Origin: Cryptomeria japonica
Taxonomy: Eukaryota; Streptophyta; Pinopsida; Cupressales; Cupressaceae
Length of the DNA: 64,000 bases
Direction of reading: 5' to 3'
Assembly (NCBI RefSeq): GCF_030272615.1
Contig: NC_081410.1
Span: 122,016,640 to 122,080,639, forward strand
The notes under the pieces: generated by a model
Told to the model about the DNA's origin: nothing
Seen by the model: only the letters and a program-made list of their open reading frames with translations
Databases searched by the model: none
In this document: piece by piece, positions 34,499 through 44,174 of the stretch
Layout of the letters: each line of letters begins with the position of its first letter
How positions within the stretch are numbered: the first letter of the stretch is position 1
Translations under genes and position numbers: made by a program

Positions 34499-34677
34499 TC
34501 TATTACCAATGCAAAATCCTACCTTGCATCTCTAGTCACCACTTCTAGAAATTAATACCATTGCAAGCCAGTTCTCTTTGCTTTGCAATGTTCATTCTAA
34601 TTCCCCCCACTACAAATGGCTCGAGTGGCTCATTAGATCCTTTTTGCCCATTTGTGGCCTTATGATACTATTAAGAA
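34499..34677. repeat. Right copy of the duplicated flank of element D
   Basis: Direct-repeat partner of 27621-27813, fused to the truncated right LTR of element D. Confidence 0.75.
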
Positions 34678-35657
34678 TCAATTTCCAATGCTTGCGCTCT
34701 TTTAAAAAGATCATTGGTTGAAGCATTAGCTCTCATCTCATTTACACAAGATACCCTAGGAGAGTTACAAGGATTACGATCTCTAAGATTGGGATCTACA
34801 AAAGCCTTAAGGTGATTAACATATGAAATGCATTTTGTTAATAATATCACCATAATGCAACATAAATGATACATGAAAGCTTTGAGATCAAATTGAAAAG
34901 GAAATGAACTTGAAATCCTAACAACACAATATGACCAAGTGCTATGAATGAAAAGAAGCAATAGGAAATGAAAGAATCCATTATCCAACACATGATTGTA
35001 ATAAATATATGTTAAAAACAATGTAATCATATGTGAAATAGCAAATAAATCTATTCCATTGATTTCCATTGAAAGTCTCTTGCTTAAAATCTAAAAAAAA
35101 AAAAGATCTAAAATTAGGACCTTTTTATTGAAATTTGAACTTATTTTTGACCTTAAGAGGTGTTAAAATTGATAAAGTACGCCAATTTTCTGGATTTAAG
35201 TAGAAAAATACAGTCAATTCTGACTCTCAAAATTTTGGGAAAAAGTTAGGGACCGAGTGCAAAGTGTACCTGGTCTGACCAACTTTTTCCGAAATTTTTC
35301 AGGGATTATAAAAAATATGATTTTATTGCATAATCCAAAAAAATAGCTGATTTGGAAATGTCTAGATTGGTCAAATTAGCAGTCAAAGGTCAAAATAGGA
35401 GATTCTTAAAAATTAGGGTTTTGTTGTTTAACCACTTAATTTGTAGAGTGAAAAGACAGATTTGAATCAGATCTGAAATAAGCAACTAAAATGCTACACT
35501 TCACAAGCTTAATTTCCTTAAAATGAAAAATTAGGGTTTTTTATACAATTAACCTCTAATATTTGCAAAAAGATCAAACTTGGAAATGAAAATTTTGAAA
35601 TTCAAATTGCAATTATTCAGATCTAACAATAAGGAATCAAAATTAAGATGTAAGACG
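34678..35657 (-). other. Probable 5' internal region of a gypsy-type element
   Basis: This lies just downstream, on the minus strand, of a PBS-like site. It would be leader and gag start, but I recognise no domain. The minus-strand ORF 34671-35069 has hydrophobic stretches and no known motif. Confidence 0.35.
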
Positions 35658-35672
35658 TCAGGTTCACCAAAA
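35658..35672 (-). promoter_or_regulatory. Candidate PBS of a gypsy-type LTR
   Basis: Minus strand TTTTGGTGAACCTGACG directly follows the LTR terminus ...CTTTACA. Position and the TGG start fit a primer site; I cannot name the tRNA from sequence alone. Confidence 0.5.
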
Positions 35673-36663
35673 TGTAAAGTGGAAAATTGAACCCCAGTGG
35701 TTCCCCACCCAGGAGAGAGAAAGGAAACCACTAGGATGATTTTCACTTGGGAGATACTTTACATTCAAAGAGGGGTTGAATCTAATAGATCCAAATCCAA
35801 GGGGAATAAGGATGTGAATACCAAGTGGATTGCAAGGGTTAGAATGCAATTTGCCCTCTTTTGTAAATAGATATGTTGACTTATTGACTATGTAGAAAAG
35901 GGAGACAAAATGGATGGAATAATGAGCTACCAGTTCGGGATCGCGTTGTAACTTTAGATCTAAGATATTTAAAATGATACGGATCTACCTTGCAAATTTG
36001 GAGAAAATTCGGTTGAAAGTATACTTGGTCCTCTGAAAAATCCACGCGTCGAAAAGGGTTTTTTCGTCTCTGCAAATGAAGCCCAAACCTGCAATTATAG
36101 TTGTGCATCTGGAACCTACACACATAAAAGAATGGAAGAAGGGTTGTGGATAGGGGTTTGCCTTAGTCAAACCCCAGTTGAGGAATCAACCTTGAAAGAA
36201 AGTAATTGCAAATGCTTAAATGTAAATGATGGAAATGTATACCTTGTAGATTTGCAATTTGTTGATGATGGTTGCTTTGATTCTTGAATGTAATCACAAA
36301 TATTGTATGAAATGGCATGTAACATGACACAAACCTAACACACACACATGCTTGCAAATGAATGTTGTAATGTTGCTCCAATGGATGAATGAAGAAGACA
36401 CATGAAGAAGAGAACTTGATGGATGCTTGAAGACTTGAATGCTTGATGACAATAATGGAGACCTTTCGCTTGAATTTTGCTTATTCTCCTTATTCTTGTA
36501 TATCAAGATGAGAGGACTAACTCCCTTTTATACTAGCCTAGGAGAATTAATCCATCTCACCAAAGGCCGACATCGGGGAGATTAAATCCTGAAAAGCAAA
36601 CTGGGTTCAAGGGTGGGATGGACCTATCTTAGGGCCACCTAAAGAAGGGGGAAAAGGGCACCA
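35673..36663 (-). repeat. Gypsy-type LTR, minus strand
   Basis: In plus-strand terms it runs from TGTAAAGTGGAAAA to AAAAGGGCACCA. The minus strand has a TATA box GTATAAAAGGGAG at 36517-36529 about 135 bases inside. On its right is the complement of a purine tract, 36664-36690; on its left is the PBS-like site. A stretch near 36140-36172, read on the minus strand, resembles 39865-39898 on the plus strand, so another LTR of a related family lies there in opposite orientation. Confidence 0.65.
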
Positions 36664-37349
36664 CACCCCTATCTTGCCCCACTTTGGGGCTTGGATAGGG
36701 TCCTAAAATGATATCAGGGCTGAGACGGGAGGAAGTTCAGAATGAAGGTGTAGAGAGGGGTCTTAATCAAGTAGGGAGATGTAGTTGCAAAGGTGAGGGC
36801 CTAAGATGTGGTCAAAATTGCAAGGGTTGCAATTTTACAACACTACACTATTATGTAAGAGGGGATTTCAAGATGGAAGCTTTGGAACAATGTATGGATC
36901 CCCTTAAAAGCACAATGGAAAATAAATTCTTACTAGGCATTATAGTTGCAAGTACTCTAGTAAACATGTTTGTAAAATGTTGATAATTGTGAACAACCAA
37001 TATGTTGATGAATTTTCAAAGCTTTCAATACAAAAAAGTTCTAAAACTAAAAATTATTAAGTCTTCTAAAGTTCCTTAATGGATTATTCTTTCATTGCCA
37101 AAATGATCACTAGTTTAAATTCAAATGCCTTGACTTTTTCTTATGCAAGGACGTGGAGAAAAATACTAGGACACTTGAAACATGCAAGAATAAAGCATGC
37201 AAAACAAAACTTCCAAATAAATGAAAGGTCACTACCTTGAGTAAAGACATGATTCAAGGAATTTTCTTCAAGTGTGGTATGCTCCCTTACACCTAATTAA
37301 GTATTGTAAATGTCATAGCATAAAAATCTATTCTTACTTACCTTGAAAG
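36664..37349. other. Purine tract and unassigned internal sequence
   Basis: 36664-36690 is the complement of a purine-rich tract (minus strand CAAAGTGGGGCAAGATAGGG). The plus-strand ORF 36708-36983 ends in GIIVASTLVNMFVKC, which faintly recalls a PPR repeat edge, but I would not assign it. Confidence 0.35.
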
Positions 37350-38340
37350 AAAGGAAGAGTAGTTGAAGGTTTTAAGATTTTTTATGAAATGAAAAAAGAT
37401 GCTATAATTACACTATCATTATTGATATCCTATGCAAGACAAACATGGTAGATGAGTCTTACAATATACAAGGCTTAGTAGTGCACAAGTAAGTTTGTTT
37501 CCAAATGTAATGACAATGAATATCATGATTCACAAGTTGTGTAAGCGTAAGTAATTAGATGAAGCTCGTAACCTTTTTGAGAGTTTGAGAGCCAATAATT
37601 GTACTCCAAATTCTATAAAAAAATTGTTGGTAGTATTGGTGAAACATACATACTTTTTGAAAAGATGCAATACAAAGGACACACACAAAATGTTCTTATA
37701 TACACATTGCTTATCAAGAAATATTTATAATATGGGAAGGGGATATTAAGAAGGGTCATGGAATATTTGAGGAGATGGATTTGAGGAGATGGACGTGCAT
37801 GGGCATTCTCTAGATGTTAGATTATATTGTATTCTAATGCATAGTCTCATAAAAGCTAGGAAAACATGTATGAGACCTACAAGTTGTACTGAAGATCAAA
37901 TTTGTGAATTTGATACTCATGCATATAACACTACCATTCATAGATTTTGCAAGTTGGGACAAATGAAAAAATCTTATCGACTCATTGAAGAAATGAGATT
38001 AAAGTGTTATCATCACATGTTAATTTATTAGGAGATGTTATTTATGAACTCACAAAGATTGATAAATTAGATGAAGCATATATGCTTTTTGAAGATGCAA
38101 AATCAAAAGGCATAGTTTTTAATCTAGTATTCTTGTAGATGGGTTTGGAAAAGTAGGAAACATAGATAAAGCATACTTGATTATGGAGAAGATGATGTAA
38201 AAAGTGTTGAACCCCAATTTTTACACATGAAATTGTCTACTTGATGCTCTTGTTAAATCATAAGAGATAACAAAACATTAGTATGTTTTTCTAGATCTAT
38301 GTAAGATTCAAAATACACAAACTGTTTAATGTAATGCCTT
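37350..38340 (+). pseudogene. P-class PPR protein pseudogene
   Basis: Successive fragments in changing frames read as tandem 35-residue pentatricopeptide repeats. They are MTMNIMIHKLCKR followed by LDEARNLFESLRANNCTPNS (about 37510-37605), DTHAYNTTIHRFCKLGQMKKSYRLIEEM (37910-38000), KIDKLDEAYMLFEDAKSKGI (38055-38115), GNIDKAYLIMEKMM (about 38158-38200) and a last NCLLDALVKS. PPR proteins bind organellar RNA. Repeated frameshifts and stops show the copy is dead. Neither a start nor an organelle-targeting leader is found, so it is a truncated fragment. P-class PPR genes are often intronless, so lack of introns does not prove retrocopying. Confidence 0.8.
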
Positions 38341-39073
38341 GACAATTGTATGAGCACTGGGTTTCAATTGAAAGACTTGGATATTTAATAAAAAAAGTCA
38401 GATTTATTAAGTTTGCATACTCATTTATTTTAATTAGTTAGAAAATAGAGCTAAAATAAAAAACAAAGGTCATTTCAAGCAATAATTATACATGGAAACA
38501 TATATATACAAGGTTGAATTGTAAGGTTGAGATTATTTTTTGAGCGATTCATATAAAAATATTTGTAAGAGGGGTTTATAATTGTGAACTTTTGGTTGAA
38601 AGTGACTATTTTTTTAACACAACCATTCTACAAGATTTTTTGGAATACTTTGAATTCTCATTTCATTAAAGATTTGAAGGTTTATTTCAAAACTTTGTGT
38701 CTAGTTTTCTTTTAGAGATTGCAGGTTTTCCTTATAATACTTTGTAATGGTTCCCTAATAATTCTCTTTTATGCATGACCACATTTGGGCTATATGAATC
38801 AAAGGAATATTATTAGGCTTTGAGTTTATTGTGTCCTTTCTTGATTGCATATCAATCGTATGTATGATATATGGTTAATTCCTCATTTTTTTACATATTG
38901 GAAAAAAGTAATTGTCAATCTTATTAGGTATTATTGTGGGCACAAAATGTTGAACTCTGTGTCATTGTTTATTTCTACACACTTTTATCTCAAGTATATT
39001 CTTAAGAAGTTTAGGTGATTTAATTATGTCTCTCATCTAGTGTTTCTCTTTTTTTTTTTTAAATTTTTTTTTT
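38341..39073. other. AT-rich spacer, nothing recognised
   Basis: AT-rich, with long T-runs at 39050-39075. I see no gene. Confidence 0.4.
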
Positions 39074-40300
39074 AATGTACCTATAGCGTCATAAATTGTA
39101 CACCTTTATTACTGTGTCCAATTCCGCACTCTCCTAGCACCTATTTTAGTATTTCTCTTTCCTCTATGCATTATAGGACCTTAATTGATTTAATTTAGTA
39201 TTATGGTCTTATTCCACTTTTTACATCATCACACTCTTATTTGGGCCCTTAATTCTAGGTGTGCCCTTTATCATTTTATCCTAATTTATTCTTAATCTTA
39301 CCCTAATTTCAACTCTCATAGAATATTTTGTATACGTATGCATTATGGTTTGAGCCACTAATATAGATTCGACATTAGATTCTTGTTATCTCACATCCCT
39401 AGAAATTTAGAAAAAAAGTTGATAGGACCATGTAATAGACATTCATCGCGGTCCTACACTTTTTTTCCTAAATTTTGAGAGGATAATTTAGTGTTCCTAT
39501 CTAATTCAAATCCCACTCTATGTGAAAATATATCAAATCTAAGTCATCCTGATGGTGTTTTTAATTATGAAATCCTTATATAAGGCACCCCTCTCAATTG
39601 ATTTTCATAATTGCATCTTATGCTAACATTATCATCAATTCAAGAGTAAATCTGATTCAAGGCAACAAATTACATCAAGACATCTTCATATTATGTTTCA
39701 ATTATGATTTCATGATGAATTTTATGTGTCCTAAGAACACTGTATCATTTATTGAAGGTACAATCATCTAAATTCAAGCATTTTAGCCTTGCCCTCAAAA
39801 AGCAAGATTTTACAATTTAGTTCAAGTTCAATTTCTATTTTAATTAGGGTTAATTCCAAACTTTAGGTTTGACCTACGACAAACCTCTATCCACAACCCC
39901 CTTTCTTTCCTCTTTTGTGCAAGTATCTGGTGGAGTAGGAAAGCTTCCGGAAGTCTTAAGAAGCAAGTATAGGTTTGCTCTCAGAATCTCAACTTAGTTC
40001 TTAGGGACCAGGGCACCCAATGCCCCGGTCCTTCTTGATCAACCTCAGATTTCCAAGTCACCGCTCAAGTTGCATTAGGATTCATACCCCTAGTTCACAA
40101 CTTAGTAGACCATGGCGCCCAACGCCTTGGTCCTCTTAATTCAACATTAGATTTTCAGTCACAACTGCACATTCATATTCCCTATTCAATTCTATACTTA
40201 TTGAGAAGTTTTTGTTTCATTATCAGTTAGCATAATTAGTCTAAGTTGCTAGTTCATTGCATGTAACTTCTTACCTTAGATTTGGCATTCAATTTACATC
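39074..40300 (+). repeat. LTR-like segment, plus strand
   Basis: It starts TGTACCTATAGCGTCATAAA just after a T-run. It has a TATA candidate CCTTATATAAGG at about 39572-39583, and 39865-39898 is similar to the minus strand of the LTR at 35673-36663. Two palindromic blocks of the form GGACCAGGGCACCCAATGCC (about 40010) and GACCATGGCGCCCAACGCC (about 40108) follow. The right end is not defined. The assignment rests on the promoter and on resemblance to the other LTR. Confidence 0.45.
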
Positions 40301-41855
40301 CTTCCAAACACATTTTCAACTCAAACAAAAGGAAATAGGACCAATCAACATTCAACCCTTTTCCTAATATGATTGCAGTTGGATCTATTGAGTGCATCCT
40401 CCTTTTAATGTGTTACATGTGAAAGTTAGGTCATTTCCTAGTTTATAAAGCATAATTTGTGAAACCCTAATTTTCCATCTATTATAGTGCATTTCCCATT
40501 TTTAGGTTAAAAGCTTACCCCAAAAACTCTAATTAATAATCATATAAGGAACCCCCCACCCCTTAAATGTAGAGGAAGATCACTAATCTAATAACAATCT
40601 ATCTGACTGTTGGAGCATTTTTCATTGCCCATTGGGCGAGTTAGAGCTATTTGCAGTAAAAAAAATGCAATAAAAAATATGTTTATTGTCAATTATCATG
40701 TTCATTTTTTTATTTAATCCTTTAAAAATATCTTTCAAATTAATTTTATGACAAAAAATCTTCACATAAACTCAATAATAAGGGAATAAAATGCTTTTAC
40801 ATAAATAAATCTAGGGCTAAGCAATGAACTTAAGTAAAATTAATGAGTTGGAATGGTAATTGAAATGTATAAGCATAAATTTTAAATGATAAAAAGGGAT
40901 CAAGGACTTAGCTTTGTATAGGGTTTGATGATGTTTAACTATAGATTTTAGCTTAGTGATCTAAATTTTGCTTTGATGTCACATTTGATGTGACACTTAA
41001 CCTTTATTATGATTTGGGTTGAACCTATGCACATGAAAATGAATTGGTCCACAAAAGTGAACATTGCTACTGTAGCTATCCTTCACACACAAAAATGATT
41101 TGTGAAGTTCTAGTTGTCTAAAAAACATTTACATTGCCTCTTGGCATATGAAATCAACAAAACAAACAATGTTGATGAACATCTTTGAGGAGTTTGTAAA
41201 ACAATGACCTTCTCCTTTGGTTAAACCCTTAAGATTTGATTCATTTTTTTTTGGAACAAGGATAAAGACAATATACTTCATACAAGATGTTTACTTTGTC
41301 CCTAAGTACATATGCTAATGGAAATAATGATGCAATGACACAATATAGAGCTCCACAAATGATGATGCAAATTATAGAAAGAGCTTGTGGATAATAAAAG
41401 TGAATTAGATTTGTCCTTTTGTCTAACACCCCAATATACAATTTGAAATGTTCCAAGTTCATGTCAATATATAACAACTAATTAAGAAGAGGCTGACTTA
41501 AATCAATATTAAAATTTAGATTCAAAATTTCTAAAATCTCATTACACATACAGCCTAAATTCATTTCTTTAAATTAAAATTAATTTTCAAACTTTCACTA
41601 CTTACACCTTAATCTTCAAAAACAACCTTGAAAGTAAACCAAAAAGGAATGGAAAAAGTTAAACCAAAAAGGAATGGAAAAAGTGCAGGAGTTTTAACCA
41701 TTACATGAAGAAACCTTAAAGGCTATCACAACTTTTCATAATGATTATTTTTTTAAACTAATGTTCGAACTCTTCTTATTTGTAATAATAATTTTAAAAA
41801 CTAACAACAGCCGCAATTTTGCACAAGCCTCAACTCTATTTGGGCATGCCCATTA
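40301..41855. other. AT-rich spacer, nothing recognised
   Basis: AT-rich DNA. A 20-bp duplication (TTAAACCAAAAAGGAATGG type) lies at about 41635-41680. No ORF or RNA gene is recognised. Confidence 0.4.
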
Positions 41856-41861
41856 AAGATC

Positions 41862-42163
41862 ATGGCTAAGTGCTTTTATTTAAACTCTCTTGCAGCTGAA
41901 TCTTATGCTAAAATGGCAAGTCGGTGTTCACGTTTATACCTTGGGCGCCTGCTTCACTGTAAGCTTCTCTCTTCCTCTTTAACATCAAGATGAATGTATG
42001 AACGATAGTATACACTATTAATTAAATGATTGGACTTGGTTTCCCTCTGCGCAGATGAAAAATGCACAGCAAAAACGAGATTATTTAGCACTGGAAGGGA
42101 GAGAAAGAGAAGGGTTATGTCCAAAGAGGACCGAGCTGAAGCTGTCAACTCCTTTGTTAAACA
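41862..42163 (+). CDS. 5' exons of a possible host gene (two exons)
   Basis: Exon 1 is 41862-41958 from ATG. A 96-bp intron with GT...AG ends (41959-42054) follows, then exon 2 (42055-42163) ends at another GT. Joined, they give 68 residues without a stop, passing through the junction in frame. The N-terminus is Arg/Ser/Leu-rich with few acids (MASRCSRLYLGRLL), like an organelle-targeting leader. It then reads STGRERKRRVMSKEDRAEAV and NSFVKQ. The MSKEDRAEAV region resembles plant organelle-targeted proteins related to the Arabidopsis At3g52170 type, recalled without a search. The exons are more GC-rich than the surroundings. The next exon is not found, so either the second intron is very long or this is a captured fragment. 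Confidence 0.5.
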
Positions 42164-43674
42164 GTAATTTAATCTCTTCTCACTAATATGCCTGCCTCCA
42201 TGCCTTTATTTGTTGCTCCATGACATACTTAGCTGGATTTAAAACGACTCTGTTTTTTATAATAAGTTTTGAAGAATCAGGGCATTGTTTCATTCATGAA
42301 CATCAGTTAAAAAGCAAGGGTAGTTTTTAAGATCATGGCTAAGTGCCTTTGGGTAGTCTCTTAAGGCCCCCACCAATACGCCTTCAACTGATAAACGCTA
42401 TTCTACTATTTCGGGGGTGGGAGGAGCTGTGGCAAGCAGAGAGGGATGAGTTAGTGCCAATTAACTGTTCACAGTTAATTTAAGCACACTCATTTTGCGA
42501 GTGTCGGTTAATTGCAAGGGCCTTAGGATGATAAACCTTTAGGTTGAGGAGGGTATTTATGATCACTTGCTATCAGATAAGAGCCTCTTCCTGCATTTGT
42601 CTGGAGAGGATTAATCCAAACATCAAGAGGTTGAGGGGGAAGCAATGAGCATAATGAATCCCTTAGCCAAATACCTTGGTGTCTGTGATCCCTTTCAGAG
42701 TTCTCCAAGTACATTTATTTACCTCATATATTGTTCCAGGTGTACAGACACCCTTCTCTCAAATTTGAACTTATGCCTTCTCTATGGAGTAGACACACCT
42801 TCACCGTTGGGTTTGCTCAGGCTCTACATTGTCCTGCATGCTGGAGGATACCTTTCATTCATTGTGGCCTGTCATATCAGTAAGAGGGCAACAATATGTA
42901 CCTGGAAAATGCCCTGTTCAATTCCACCACAAAATATGATTTTTATTGTTATTCTTCATTGAAGATTTTGTGTGATACAGTTTTATCTTTTGGTTCCTCG
43001 TACGCCTACTTACCCCACTGAAATTGTTACAGCTGTTACTTTATCCTCCATATTGTTTTCAGTGATTTCTTCTTCTCACATCAGTGTGGACGTGAATATG
43101 GTTCAACCTTGGAAGATTCTACTTTCTGCTATTTATATTTTATCTCTTTCGATTTGAGCTCTTGACTAAGAATGTAATAAGATCAAACCATATCTCCAGT
43201 TCACGTACTAGCACGAATATGAGACATATTGCTGTTTAGACATGAACTTTGAAACATATGGTAGTTTATAATGTTTTTTGTATATTTTGTTATACTAATG
43301 GATTTTATGTATGGATTATGTTATGATATGATATTTCTCACTTGGGTACATTTGGTTTCGCTTGAGATTTATCTCAACTTATTATAGAGTAACATAAAAT
43401 TTCCTTTGATAGGTAAAACGTGGGTTCTATTGGGGTATACACTTAATAAAAAGCTAGATAGCTACACATGTTCCAAAGACCAATCAAGTGATCTAAAGAT
43501 TGACGACTACAAATACATAGCCCACAGACACAGATAGCTAGATGTTGGACATTAGAGCCATATATAAAATGGGCTACAAAACTAGAGCCTTCGGAAACAT
43601 ACAACTAGATAAATGAAGTGTCTGAAGCCTATATGGTATGTATTTACATATATTTTATTCATTCAATCTTTATT
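42164..43674. other. Possible intron sequence, no exon recognised
   Basis: It holds a perfect palindrome (AATTAACTGT/ACAGTTAATT, 42459-42480) and a second copy of the 18 bases around the exon 1 start codon (42329-42346). Plus-strand ORFs 42645-42962 and 42972-43157 are open but Cys/Leu/Ser-rich without a recognised domain. Confidence 0.4.
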
Positions 43675-44174
43675 CTATTCGTGTTTTCTTTCATCATTTC
43701 TTGTTCCAACCAATAGCAAGGATTTATTTGAAAGGGCTAGGCTTCTTTGTTGAAGGAATATGACCTGTTTATCTTCATGATTGCCTAAAGACCAATTGGG
43801 AGAGGAGGGGATTTTAGCCTCAGGAGTCCTATTACCCTTCGATTGTCCACTTCTACTATTGGGATTCTTTGGACCAAAACTCCAACTTATAGAAGGCTCA
43901 TTTTTTTGCAGCTCTAGAGCCATCCTTTGCCAATCTTGGCATGGTGTAGACGTAGGATGTCCAACCTCTCCTCATGGTGTAGACATAGGATAGCCAACCT
44001 CCCTTCATGGTACATCATGCAAGGTGCTTGATCTATTTCGCTAGGTCTTAGAAGGTGCTTGGTTCCGTCCTCTTTTCATGGATAGCTGGGATATCTTAGT
44101 GTAGGGCTTGGAATTAGCTCTTGTCATCTTTCTGTTTGGCAACTTTTCCTCATTCACATCCCATCTTGCTTCCA
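43675..44174 (-). pseudogene. Unrecognised Arg/Ser-rich ORF with three stops
   Basis: One minus-strand frame of 166 codons runs from ATG 44174 (MEARWDVNEEKLPNRKM) to 43675 and is cut by TAG and two TGA codons, no frameshift. The two TGA codons stand where a repeated peptide EVGYPMSTP / EVGHPTSTP would otherwise have Arg, so CGA-to-TGA changes are likely. The rest is basic and Ser/Pro/Asn-rich. It could be the first ORF of a LINE or a gag, but I recognise no domain. Confidence 0.45.

Noticed and set aside
36695..36725. ATGATATCAGGGCTGAG as a primer binding site on the plus strand
   Set aside because: It lies on the PPT side of a minus-strand LTR, has several mismatches to the initiator-tRNA site, and does not follow an LTR end.
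42459..42480. Perfect palindrome AATTAACTGT/ACAGTTAATT as a terminator or TIR
   Set aside because: Ten-base arms in AT-rich DNA can arise by chance, and no flanking duplication or partner end was found.
42645..43157. Plus-strand ORFs as exon 3 of the host-like gene
   Set aside because: No acceptor at the proper phase, hydrophobic Cys/Leu-rich composition, and no continuity with exon 2.
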